Shown here: one piece after another, positions 1-8,274 of the stretch
Numbering within the stretch: position 1 is the first letter of the stretch
How the letters are laid out: each line of letters begins with the position of its first letter
DNA from: JBBSWA01 sp038046485
GTDB lineage: Archaea; Nanobdellota; Nanobdellia; Woesearchaeales; SM23-78
Direction: 5' to 3'
NCBI GenBank assembly: GCA_038046485.1
Contig: JBBSWA010000010.1
Location: 1-41,692, forward strand
Length of the DNA: 41,692 nucleotides
Translations under genes and position numbers: made by a program
Notes under the pieces: generated by a model
Seen by the model: the letters and a program-made list of their open reading frames with translations, nothing else
What the model was told of the DNA's origin: nothing
Database searches by the model: none

Positions 1-9
1 GTATATTAA

Positions 10-69
10 TTAGTCGTCGTCCTTCTCGTCTTCATCTTCATCGGGCTTGATAGGGAAAAAGAAGCTCAT
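10..69 (-). CDS. possible 19-residue acidic microprotein
   Basis: Reading leftward from the ATG ending at 69 gives 19 codons, beginning MSFFFPIK and finishing in an Asp/Glu-rich tail, with a TAA stop at 10-12. A TATA-like box (CTTAAATA on the minus strand, 91-98) ends 22 nt before the ATG, the same spacing seen for clearly leaderless genes in this window, so transcription is plausible. It is divergent from the 726-aa gene. No function can be assigned. It may instead be a chance ORF downstream of a real promoter whose transcript continues out of the window. Confidence 0.3.
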   Translation of the reverse strand: MSFFFPIKPDEDEDEKDDD

Positions 70-130
70 AAATCGTGTAAGGTATTCTAGTATTTAAGCA
101 TTTAGGGGGGTAAGGGTCTTAGAAAGAGAA

Positions 131-141
131 ATCTTTTAATA
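131..141 (+). promoter_or_regulatory. TATA-like promoter of the 726-aa gene
   Basis: The AT-rich box CTTTTAATA lies about 23 nt before the ATG at 164. That spacing recurs across the window and implies a leaderless transcript. Confidence 0.55.
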
Positions 142-163
142 GGGGGTTCTCGTTGTTCATCGT

Positions 164-2344
164 ATGAGGTGGGGTGTTAGAGGGCAAGTTACTTTATTTG
201 TAATTCTAGGTATATTCATTTTGGCGTTGATCGGTCTTACTATCTATATGAAGTCGGTTCCGCAGCAGGAGCAGTTGCAAAAAGAGGTTACCGAGGTCAT
301 TCCAGGAGAATTCCAACCTGTAAAGCAGTTCGTCGAGCGCTGCGTGTTCGAAATTGGTAAAGAAGCCTTGGTCAAGGCAGGTCAGCATGGAGGTCATGTG
401 GATCCAGTAAAGTCAGGTGTCATTTCCATTCCGGAGTTTCCAACGCAGGGTTCAGGTGTAGAGTTAGCGCCAGGTTCCAACATTGACCTGCCCTATTGGT
501 TTTATATGCGCTCTTCTGATTCATGCAAGAACAATTGCGTGTTTGATTCACTGCGTCCGCCCTTGTCAAGGATACAAGGTGCGAATTCTGTAGAGGAGCA
601 GGTGGATAAATACATTGAGGAGCATGTAAACGCGTGCCTGGATGGTTTTAAGCCCTTCAAGGATCAGTTTGCGGTGAAGGAAACAGGGAAGATAAAGGTT
701 ACAACGACGATTGCAGATGAGGGTGTGTCTTTTTTTGTAAAGTATCCTTTAGAGGTTTCAAGGAATAAGATTCGTCAGCAGGTTTCAGAGTATCAGGCGC
801 AGCTTCCCTTGAATTTCAAGGAGATGTACGATGTGTCCAGCTTAATCTTGGAAGCAGTACAGGATCGAAACATTCGGTTCTTTGAGCGTCTTACATTAAG
901 CGTGATCGGTGCCTATGGGTTGGGCAAGGATCCGCTCATTCCGCCGATGGAGGGAGGAACTCGGTTGGGTGTCGGGAGTCCTAAGATCTGGGAGAAAAGA
1001 AAAGTAATCAAGGAGATTCAGTCGTTGCTCGCAGATAACATTCCTGTGGTGGATGTGCTCGGTTCATTGAATGGGCAAATCGTGTTGCTCGAGAACAACC
1101 CGACGTTTAATGGGATTTACAACAATTATCACATTACTTTAGATACCATTCCTCCTCTAAACCTCGATTCGAAATCAATTGAGTTTGATTACTTGGATTG
1201 GTGGCCAATGTATCTGGACTTGCCGCAGGCAAAAGGGGAGATCATCATGCCAGATTCAGTGATGAGCTTGTTCTTGATTCCAATTGGAATACAAAATTTT
1301 GATTTCACGTATGACATGAGTTTCCCCGTGGCCGTTCGCATTCACGATGTGGATTCATTGAATGGAGAGGGGTTTACGTTCCAGTATGCCTTTGAAGTGA
1401 ATGTCCGTAACAACCGGCCCATGGAGTCATTTAGTGGTCCTGAAGGGGCTTTGCAGGGAAGCTTGTTCTGTGATGCGAATAAGCGGAATTCAGGCAAGGT
1501 AAGGATTCAGACAAAGTCCGTGGAGGGAAAGCCGCTGGGTGAGGTGGCTGTTTCTTTTTCATGTGCAGATGAGTCTTGTTTTATTGGAAGGACAGATGAG
1601 TTTGGTTTTTTGGAGACGTCGCTGCCGATTTGTATGGATGGTTTGTTGTCAGGGAGTAAGGAAGACTTTTATGGTCCTAATTTGAAGTTCAGTACTGGAT
1701 TAGGTGAGGCAGGATCTGCAACCTTGGTGTTGGATCGCATTGTTCCTTTGGAGGCTTCTGCGTTGCGTTTGCCTGTAAAAAAGAAACCGTTCAAGTACGA
1801 GTTGGATAAATGGAATGATGGCATTGAGTGGGAACTTACGTCGAGCGGTGTTCCGTTGAGAAAGGATGAAAAGGCGGTGGTTGTTTTGGAGCGGGTGCAG
1901 GGTGCAGGGGAAGAGCCTTTCTTGCAAGTGCTTCAATTTGAGGGGGATGAGAAGCATGAATTGAAGTTGACACCGGGTTTATACAATTATGAGGCTTATA
2001 CATTTGTTACGTTTGGTCCAGGCTTGCCTGTTGAAAAGATTGTGTTGCAGAATAGGAGTGTGTGTTACGATACAGCGCCCTTGATTCCCTTTTGTTGTGA
2101 TGAGTGTGCTGAAATTCCTGCGTTTGAGTTGAATGAGTCCTTCATGGAGGGAAATGTCAAGTTAGAAAGCAGTACCTCTGGCCCCATTGAGGTTACTTCA
2201 GGGAATCTGGGTAAGAAAGTGGTGTTTGGTTTGCCTGGCGTGGATTTGACTGATGTGAAGTATCATGAGGACTTGTTGGTGATGCAGGCCATTGAGAACA
2301 TGTCCGTTTCAAGCAGGGCAGCTTTATTGCCCAGGTTTAGTTGA
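164..2344 (+). CDS. large membrane-anchored or pilin-type exported protein, unknown function
   Basis: A 726-aa protein. The N-terminus (MRWGVRGQVTLFVILG) has a short basic stretch, then RG-QVTLFV, then a roughly 20-residue hydrophobic helix. This resembles archaeal class III (prepilin-type) signal sequences, which are cut after the Gly, though it could equally be a plain anchor. The rest looks extracellular: about 700 mostly polar residues with scattered cysteine pairs, CFIG and CCDEC among them. The middle (about residues 455-500) resembles a small beta-sandwich. No catalytic motif was recognised. ATG 164 is chosen because the TATA-like box sits 23 nt upstream. It precedes another giant secreted protein on the same strand, so a shared envelope role is likely but inferred. 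Confidence 0.75.
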   Translation: MRWGVRGQVTLFVILGIFILALIGLTIYMKSVPQQEQLQKEVTEVIPGEFQPVKQFVERCVFEIGKEALVKAGQHGGHVDPVKSGVISIPEFPTQGSGVELAPGSNIDLPYWFYMRSSDSCKNNCVFDSLRPPLSRIQGANSVEEQVDKYIEEHVNACLDGFKPFKDQFAVKETGKIKVTTTIADEGVSFFVKYPLEVSRNKIRQQVSEYQAQLPLNFKEMYDVSSLILEAVQDRNIRFFERLTLSVIGAYGLGKDPLIPPMEGGTRLGVGSPKIWEKRKVIKEIQSLLADNIPVVDVLGSLNGQIVLLENNPTFNGIYNNYHITLDTIPPLNLDSKSIEFDYLDWWPMYLDLPQAKGEIIMPDSVMSLFLIPIGIQNFDFTYDMSFPVAVRIHDVDSLNGEGFTFQYAFEVNVRNNRPMESFSGPEGALQGSLFCDANKRNSGKVRIQTKSVEGKPLGEVAVSFSCADESCFIGRTDEFGFLETSLPICMDGLLSGSKEDFYGPNLKFSTGLGEAGSATLVLDRIVPLEASALRLPVKKKPFKYELDKWNDGIEWELTSSGVPLRKDEKAVVVLERVQGAGEEPFLQVLQFEGDEKHELKLTPGLYNYEAYTFVTFGPGLPVEKIVLQNRSVCYDTAPLIPFCCDECAEIPAFELNESFMEGNVKLESSTSGPIEVTSGNLGKKVVFGLPGVDLTDVKYHEDLLVMQAIENMSVSSRAALLPRFS

Positions 2345-2350
2345 AAAAAG

Positions 2351-2481
2351 GTATTTGTTTAGCATCTTCAGGGCAAAATTCCTTCGAGGATAGGAGCATG
2401 AGCGTTGAGGGGGGTCGCCCCCTCGGGGACGCAGCTCCTGCTACTCTTTGAGCCTGAATTTTGCAGATGCTAAACAAATAC
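2351..2481. repeat. nested inverted-repeat element A with flanking direct repeats
   Basis: Perfect 16-bp terminal inverted repeats: GTATTTGTTTAGCATC at 2351-2366 and its complement at 2466-2481. Inside are CAAAATTC/GAATTTTG (2374-2381, 2456-2463), AGGAGC/GCTCCT (2392-2397, 2434-2439), GCGT/ACGC (2402-2405, 2429-2432) and a core of G6-TCG-C5-TC-G4 (2409-2428). The 8-bp GAAAAAAG flanks both ends (2343-2350, 2482-2489), which would fit a target-site duplication. No ORF is inside. It could be a MITE-like element or a structured RNA. Confidence 0.65.
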
Positions 2482-2489
2482 GAAAAAAG

Positions 2490-2531
2490 GTATTTGTTTA
2501 GCGCAGATTCTCGAAGGTGCTAAACAAATGC
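2490..2531. repeat. short stem-loop related to the ends of element A
   Basis: GTATTTGTTTAGC (2490-2502) pairs with GCTAAACAAATGC (2519-2531), 12 of 13 positions plus one G-T. The left arm is identical to the first 13 bp of element A. This is either an internally deleted copy or the original target structure. Together with element A it fills the gap between the two large exported-protein genes. A TATA-like box (CTATTTATAG, about 2566-2575) follows. Confidence 0.6.
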
Positions 2532-2615
2532 GCGAATAGAGTTTTAGAGGATAATCATAGAAACCTATTTATAGGGGTTTTTCGAAAAAAGAGGGTATGG
2601 TAGAGGCTGGGGTGC

Positions 2616-5600
2616 ATGGATAAGGGGTTTGTGAGGGGTTTTCTTGCGGTTTTCCTTGTTTTAAGCCTGATCGGGGTAGTTTGGGCTGCGGATTTTGGCC
2701 CAGCGCAGGATCCGAACCGGGCTCCAGGGAATGATTTTACTCGAGGAAATGAGTCGGGGGGTGGTGCGGGGAATAATACAGAGAATGTTTCAGGTTTGCA
2801 TATCGTTTCTTCCCGATTGGTGTTGGCAGGCACATGGGCTCCTCTAATGTCGTATAAACTAGGTGAGTCGAAGAGTGTGGAGGTTCAGCTGGATCTAAAA
2901 GGAGGCGATTTCTATCGTCTGGATTTGGACGCTTCAAAGTTGAATCCATCTATAAACCCAGACTTGTTCAAGGTGACATTATCCAGGTCGAATTGTGATC
3001 TAGTGAATGGCACGTTAAGGTGCACAACGCAAAGTTCATTCCAATTGAAGACAGTAGAAAAAGTATTGAATCTACCCGTAACTTTGGTAGAATATTTAGT
3101 AGATGATTCCTTGCATTCTTCAGATGTTTTGGTGTCCATCACGCTTCCAGTTCCGATTGTGAATCAGTCCAATGCCTCTTCAAATTTTGCGCCGCCTATA
3201 CCTTTAGTGGCTTCCAACCTTCGCCTGGTTAGGAACGGCCAGCCAGTCGTGTTTGTAAGTTCAACGCATCCGCGGGTAGCTGACATGATGTTTGATGTGG
3301 ACGGGCCAGTGCAGAAAGCAGTGGTCAGAGCTTCACACCTCATTCCGTATTCATCAGACTTGGAGGCGTCGTGTGCTTCCCTTGTAAATAGAACTGTGTG
3401 TTCATTGAAGGACAAGTTGGTGCAGACGAACGAGAGTTCAGGTTCTGTCATAGTGAATTTGACGAGTTCAGATGGTGTTGTTTCAGGTCAGGAGTTGCCG
3501 TATTCCGTGACAATCGATGATACTTCGCCGGATCTTCTTGGGATTACGACGCCGATTTGTCAGGGTGGTGTTTGTTATTTGAAGCCGGGTAGCAAGACGA
3601 ACATTACGGTGGCGTTGCAGGATTCTGTGGGTACATTGGATCAGCGCTTGGTTGCATTTCAGATTGGTTCTTCCGCAGCCCAGTTGGTGGATAATTGTTC
3701 TGGTTTTACGTGTACAGGCATGTTTTCAGGGTCGTGTTCAGGTTTGGTGCAGGCGAAGGTTGCTTCATTTAAGGGCGTGCCCAGTCAGGATGATGCGGGA
3801 AACCCAGTGAAAGGGGCTGCTTCGTCCATTGTTTGTGATGGCTCCCCGCCCGTGGCAGGGGAGCCTGTGTTGAAGGTAGGGGATGAAGAGGGTGCAGTGG
3901 TTTCTGCGTTAGGGTCAGGGTCGGTTGTGAATGTTTCTTCAGGTAGGGATTTTATTTTGTTGAATGACCTGGTTACGGTTACGGCTACGGTTACAGACGT
4001 GAGTCCCGTATCATTGTCGGCTGATCTTTCGTTCTTGGGCTCTGCAGCAGCCAGTTCATTGTCAAGTCCAGCAGCAAGTTCTACTCAAACAACAAGTGCT
4101 ACTCAGCAGGGCTTTGCTCCGGTAAATTCCTTAGGAAAGGCCATTCAGCCTTCATTTGTTCCTGCTTTGAGTGATACGGTTGCATCTTCAATGGCATCTT
4201 CAAGTACGGCAGTGGCGAATAATTCAGTTCAGCTTCCTTGCCAGCAGAATGGTACGGTGCAGGTGTGCACGCTTTCATTTACAAATACCAATCCAGGTCC
4301 TTTGCGCACTCAATTGCCTTTGATGTTTACAGATATAATTGGTAATTCAGCGCAGCGCTCCGTGGAGCTGGTAATCTTGAAGACAGAAGAGACAAAGGCA
4401 CCAGATAATTTCAAGGTGGATAAAACAGAGTTTAGTCCGACGCGAGTGAACATCCAGACCGTGTTGTTGTTCAACAAGCGCATCATTACCCATGTGACCT
4501 TAAAGGCGCTTAATTCCAAAGCAAAAATAATGGCCCTGGATGTGAAAGGTTGTGGAATCGGAGATGGAGCAAATAACAGCACTCAGGTGGCCATTGCTGC
4601 GCAGAAGGTTTCAGAAGGGGAAGATCACCTAAGTGTTATTTCAGAGGTTTTGCTTCCAAGGACATTGAATGTACAAGGCAATAACGTGACGATTACGTGT
4701 GAGCTTGCCATCACAAGCCGCGATGATCGAACCTTGTACCGTGCGCCTGAAATAGAAAAGTACAGTTTCACGATGGAGTTCTACAACAGTGCCACGATGG
4801 ATTTCAAGGTGCAGGAAGAGATAGATCGGGTCATGAACGGTTCCTTGGATGACATTCGTAAGGTAGTGAATGCGTTAGGCACCGTCAATAAATATGCGCA
4901 GTTGGGGTGTGGCGTGGTCAATATATTAGGCATGATGACTGGTGTGCTAAGCGGCATGGATTCAGTTTTGGGCAGCATTCCTTGGACAAAACCAGCAGGA
5001 GAGGCAATGAACATCGCAACAAACCCCTTAACCAAAACCACTCAGGGCCTCATGAGCAGTCCCATTGGCCAAGTATGTCAGTTCCTCACATGCAATAGCA
5101 AGTACAATAAAGTCATCACCAAGTACTTAGAAAAACTCCCAGGCATGAATCTAGTGAACAAGTTCGCCAGCACAACGACCAAACCCCCACAATTGCCGAT
5201 AGGAAATTCAGAATCAAAAGCAACAGGCAAGGCTATTGTGGACATCACTGGTATGGCTTGGTATGCCCCTTGGACATGGATTGTAGGTAATGATCTCCAT
5301 TACGAGGCCCGTCTGATTAACCCAGATTTTATAAAAGAATTGAGGGCTCAGGATTATCATTATGGTGAGGGTGATAGTATCCGTCATCTTCCGGCTGGGA
5401 CTGCAGATGAGCTTCTCGATTCCATAGCCGAAATCCAATCTAGAGAGGGAGCGGACGCAAACTTAAATTTGGCTAATAATAACGGCATACCGATTTATAT
5501 CAATGATATTATTGCTAGTCCTGCTGTTGCTCCTGTTGCTGTTGCTGAGCCTGTTGTTGCTCCTGTTGTTGTTGCTGAGCCTGTTGCTGTTGCTGCTCCT

Positions 5601-7805
5601 GTTGCTGCTCCTGTTGTTCCTCCTGCTGTTGCACCTCTTAAATCAGTAGGCGCCACAGTCGATCTTCCAAAAACTACCGAAGAAGATCCCATCCCTGTAA
5701 AGGAGCCTCCGGCCTGGTTGGCTTATTATCGTCCGCAGAACAGCTTGATTGTAAGCCTCGCGAGTTTCTGTCTGCCCGGCATCGTTTACAACTTGGAAAA
5801 ATGGTCGACGATTGATTGCGAGTACATCCGTTGTCTGAAGTTCGACGTTCCAGGTGGTCTTCCGCCGCAGGAGTGCCAGCGAGATCATTCGTATCAGAAG
5901 TGCAAGTTTGTGACAGGTGAGATCTTCAACGCCATCCCTTACACGGCAGTCTATCAGGGTATGATGACGGAAGTGAAGAACGTCATTTCAAGTCCGTATG
6001 CATTAGCGACGTTGGTCGTAGCCATGTTCCCGTGTGATACATTGAAGTCTTCAGGTTCAGGCTTCTGTAGGCTTCCGAATGCCTTGAAGTTCATCAATAA
6101 GATTTTGTCCGTAATTCGAGATACGAAGGCAGTGGCTTCCTCGTTTAAGGGGTTGAAGGATAATTTCAAGAAGGAGTCGTTCTGCGATACCGTCTTGAAC
6201 GCCAAGGTGCCGGATTACTTGAAAGTTCCTCCTGACTTAAGGGATCCTAGTTTCTCCGGCTACATTCAGGATGTGGGCCAGGCCAATGGAAAGGGTGGTT
6301 TGACAGATGCTCAAGGAAATGCATATGTAATGAATACACCTGAGCAAAACGAGAATATAGAACGAAATAATCTCGTCGAGCAAATTGGGCAGATCGATAC
6401 ACAATTGAAAAATTTGCCTAGTTTGGATACTGTTCTGAAGGATGAATTAATTGGGAAGAAAACTGCACTCGTTGATCAAATGAACCAAATGGAAGCGATT
6501 GAACGCGTACGTCAGGTGCAACAATCAGCTAGCTCTGGTACTCCGCCGGCTGCCGATGCAAAAAATCCCCCCACAGCAACCACTCCTCCTGCACAGCGAG
6601 ACTTGCTCTTCAAGAAGGGTATTGTGGTCTATATCAGCAATAAAGCCTATCGCTTGAATCAAGATGCAAAGCTAAGTGAGATTCAGGCAGCCATTCAAAA
6701 CTCAAAGACGTCTGAGCAGAAAGCCTTAGAAGATGCCAAGGCAAATGTGAAGAAGTTAGAATCTGAGAAGAAGCCAAAAGAAGAGATTGAAGCGGCTAAG
6801 ACTGAAGCCAAGAAACTAGAAGAGCCTGCAAAGAAGGCGAATGAGAAAGAGAGTAAAGAAAAGAGTAAAGAGCTAGAGGTCGCACGTAAGGCTGCAGAGA
6901 AGCAAGTAGCTGACTTGAAAGCAGTTGAGAAGGGTGCTAAAGAAGGTGTGAAAGCACAAGAAGATTTGGTGGATAAGCAACAAAAAGCGTTAGATGCGGT
7001 AAAGAGGAAGGTGCCACCTGATCAAGCCGAAATAGACAAAGCTAAAACTGAGCTGGATCGGGCTAAGGAAGATCTCATAGCGGTGAAGACTGGCGCGACG
7101 AACGCAGAAAAAGGTCGTAAAGCTGCAGAGAAGGAAAAGAAGAAAACCGTAAGTTACGGTCCGCTTACCCCAGAGGGTCATTTCACTTTCGCTCAGTTCC
7201 GGGCGGCGATGTCTATGGCAAGGGACGCTTACTATACGTCTAGTATGATGTTCCCGAAGTTTGATTGGTGGGGTTACACGAGTTACGTGGATAAGTATCT
7301 GAATAACGGTGTCTTTAACTTGCAGGGTTACGCAGAAAGTAAAATCTGCTTAGACACGCAGGGTTCGTGGAAGCGGGGCAGTATGGGCAGTCAAGCGGTT
7401 CTAGTGAAGGATCCAAATACGAATGTGCAGATTCCGGGTGCGCATGTGGAAGGAGATGGCAACAAGGAGGCTCAGTTGAGGGAGTCGGATCCAGTTGTTT
7501 ATGATTATGTGGTTACGGCAGGTGTGAAGAAGTTCAAGGGAGGCAGCCTGTCTTTGGATGTTGCTATTTACAGCGGTGGTCAAGAGAAGGTGTTGGGTTC
7601 TTTCTCATTGAATGATACCAAGTCATCCTTTGCAGCTGCAGGCGCGAGTGCTTTGAAGTTCAACAGCACTCAAATATTCGACAAGGTCTGCATCAAGTTT
7701 AAGAGCAGTAATCTGAAAGACTTCTTCGATGAAGTAAGAGTAGACAACCAAAACAGATTGTGCAACTTCGTCTCCATCCAAGGCATGTCAAGAACCACCA
7801 AATAA
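2616..7805 (+). CDS. giant secreted surface protein (1729 aa)
   Basis: Residues 1-25 form a signal peptide: short basic start, hydrophobic core FLAVFLVLSLIGVVWA, then AADFG as likely cleavage site. The N-terminal 650 residues are Ser/Thr/Asn-rich beta-type sequence with many N-x-S/T sequons and paired cysteines. About residues 966-1008 are a Pro-Val-Ala low-complexity linker. Residues about 1060-1250 are rich in cysteine and aromatics (SLASFCLPG, CEYIRCLKF). Residues about 1360-1510 are a long Lys/Glu/Ala coiled coil, and about 200 residues of globular C-terminus follow. No enzyme motif was seen. It is probably a cell-surface or S-layer-associated protein (inference). A TATA-like box lies about 40 nt upstream and GGGGTG precedes the ATG. 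The last codons, SRTTK, fall inside a repeated hairpin element. Confidence 0.8.
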   Translation: MDKGFVRGFLAVFLVLSLIGVVWAADFGPAQDPNRAPGNDFTRGNESGGGAGNNTENVSGLHIVSSRLVLAGTWAPLMSYKLGESKSVEVQLDLKGGDFYRLDLDASKLNPSINPDLFKVTLSRSNCDLVNGTLRCTTQSSFQLKTVEKVLNLPVTLVEYLVDDSLHSSDVLVSITLPVPIVNQSNASSNFAPPIPLVASNLRLVRNGQPVVFVSSTHPRVADMMFDVDGPVQKAVVRASHLIPYSSDLEASCASLVNRTVCSLKDKLVQTNESSGSVIVNLTSSDGVVSGQELPYSVTIDDTSPDLLGITTPICQGGVCYLKPGSKTNITVALQDSVGTLDQRLVAFQIGSSAAQLVDNCSGFTCTGMFSGSCSGLVQAKVASFKGVPSQDDAGNPVKGAASSIVCDGSPPVAGEPVLKVGDEEGAVVSALGSGSVVNVSSGRDFILLNDLVTVTATVTDVSPVSLSADLSFLGSAAASSLSSPAASSTQTTSATQQGFAPVNSLGKAIQPSFVPALSDTVASSMASSSTAVANNSVQLPCQQNGTVQVCTLSFTNTNPGPLRTQLPLMFTDIIGNSAQRSVELVILKTEETKAPDNFKVDKTEFSPTRVNIQTVLLFNKRIITHVTLKALNSKAKIMALDVKGCGIGDGANNSTQVAIAAQKVSEGEDHLSVISEVLLPRTLNVQGNNVTITCELAITSRDDRTLYRAPEIEKYSFTMEFYNSATMDFKVQEEIDRVMNGSLDDIRKVVNALGTVNKYAQLGCGVVNILGMMTGVLSGMDSVLGSIPWTKPAGEAMNIATNPLTKTTQGLMSSPIGQVCQFLTCNSKYNKVITKYLEKLPGMNLVNKFASTTTKPPQLPIGNSESKATGKAIVDITGMAWYAPWTWIVGNDLHYEARLINPDFIKELRAQDYHYGEGDSIRHLPAGTADELLDSIAEIQSREGADANLNLANNNGIPIYINDIIASPAVAPVAVAEPVVAPVVVAEPVAVAAPVAAPVVPPAVAPLKSVGATVDLPKTTEEDPIPVKEPPAWLAYYRPQNSLIVSLASFCLPGIVYNLEKWSTIDCEYIRCLKFDVPGGLPPQECQRDHSYQKCKFVTGEIFNAIPYTAVYQGMMTEVKNVISSPYALATLVVAMFPCDTLKSSGSGFCRLPNALKFINKILSVIRDTKAVASSFKGLKDNFKKESFCDTVLNAKVPDYLKVPPDLRDPSFSGYIQDVGQANGKGGLTDAQGNAYVMNTPEQNENIERNNLVEQIGQIDTQLKNLPSLDTVLKDELIGKKTALVDQMNQMEAIERVRQVQQSASSGTPPAADAKNPPTATTPPAQRDLLFKKGIVVYISNKAYRLNQDAKLSEIQAAIQNSKTSEQKALEDAKANVKKLESEKKPKEEIEAAKTEAKKLEEPAKKANEKESKEKSKELEVARKAAEKQVADLKAVEKGAKEGVKAQEDLVDKQQKALDAVKRKVPPDQAEIDKAKTELDRAKEDLIAVKTGATNAEKGRKAAEKEKKKTVSYGPLTPEGHFTFAQFRAAMSMARDAYYTSSMMFPKFDWWGYTSYVDKYLNNGVFNLQGYAESKICLDTQGSWKRGSMGSQAVLVKDPNTNVQIPGAHVEGDGNKEAQLRESDPVVYDYVVTAGVKKFKGGSLSLDVAIYSGGQEKVLGSFSLNDTKSSFAAAGASALKFNSTQIFDKVCIKFKSSNLKDFFDEVRVDNQNRLCNFVSIQGMSRTTK
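5515..5640 (+). repeat. triplet-like low-complexity tract coding a Pro-Val-Ala linker
   Basis: Successive GTT, GCT and CCT codons spell VAPVAVAEPV-type repeats inside the 1729-aa gene. The repetitive DNA is prone to slippage, so the linker length may vary between strains. The opposite strand stays open here only because of this composition. Confidence 0.75.
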
Positions 7806-7938
7806 AGTCTGTATAGTGGTTCTTGAGCCGCTCAGAAAGGTCATGTCTTTCTGGCGCACAAAAATGCATAGCGTTTTTGACGATTCCAGATTCCATTTAG
7901 ACATAAGTGGCCTTGGCCACCTAGAGTGTTGGAATCTG
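7789..7938. repeat. nested stem-loop element E (CAAGAACC family)
   Basis: CAAGAACCAC (7789-7798) pairs with GTGGTTCTTG (7816-7825). A second structure has CAGATTCCA (7887-7895) pairing with TGGAATCTG (7930-7938) around the inner hairpin GTGGCC-tt-GGCCAC (7907-7920). The first stem starts inside the last codons of the 1729-aa gene and spans its stop codon. It shares TGTCAAGAACC(A/G)CCA and TTCTTGAGC with the element at 33.3 kb. It lies between co-directional genes, so a terminator role is possible for this copy. Confidence 0.65.
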
Positions 7939-7997
7939 TTATTCCCAAGCCCGGTCAATTGCCGAATAAGTGAATTTGAGTTTTCTTTGCCATAAAG

Positions 7998-8005
7998 TTT
8001 ATATA
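7998..8005 (+). promoter_or_regulatory. TATA box of the RHH gene
   Basis: TTTATATA 26 nt before the ATG at 8032, a near-consensus archaeal TATA box giving an essentially leaderless mRNA. Confidence 0.7.
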
Positions 8006-8031
8006 TACAAACACATTACAATTGAATTACT

Positions 8032-8274
8032 ATGGTAATGGAAACATTGCAGATCCGTCTGAGTAAGGGCTTAAGGGATAGGATTGATGCCTTCGTGAAG
8101 ACAGGGATTTATGCGAATCGTTCAGACGTAGTTCGGGATGCAGTAAGGAGGTTGGTATGGAATCAGGAAGTAGGGACGGTTCCATTTAAGGGCTCAGGTG
8201 TTAAGTTAGTTAGACAGGCTAGAGATAAGTTATCCAAAGAGCCAGTTGATTTGAATGAGCTAAACAAGCTATAG
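8032..8274 (+). CDS. ribbon-helix-helix DNA-binding protein (possible antitoxin)
   Basis: An 80-aa protein. Residues about 3-45 match the CopG/ParD ribbon-helix-helix fold: a beta strand METLQIRLS, helix KGLRDRIDAFVKTG, the turn YANRSDVV, then helix RDAVRRLV. Such proteins bind operators as dimers, and those next to PIN proteins (FitA-type) are usually antitoxins. The C-terminal 35 residues are the likely toxin-binding tail. The gene is leaderless, with a TATA box at 7998-8005. A second in-frame ATG at 8038 is possible. Oddly, the neighbouring PIN gene is convergent rather than downstream in an operon, and the two share the palindrome CTATAG (8269-8274), so each reads TAG as its stop. Confidence 0.85.
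   Translation: MVMETLQIRLSKGLRDRIDAFVKTGIYANRSDVVRDAVRRLVWNQEVGTVPFKGSGVKLVRQARDKLSKEPVDLNELNKL

Noticed and set aside
2343..2531. CRISPR-like array from the repeated GTATTTGTTTAGC
   Set aside because: Only direct and inverted copies framing hairpins, no regular spacers and no cas genes in the window.
5495..5692. Gly/Ala/Thr repeat protein on the minus strand
   Set aside because: Mirror of the Pro-Val-Ala codon repeat in the 1729-aa gene; no promoter.
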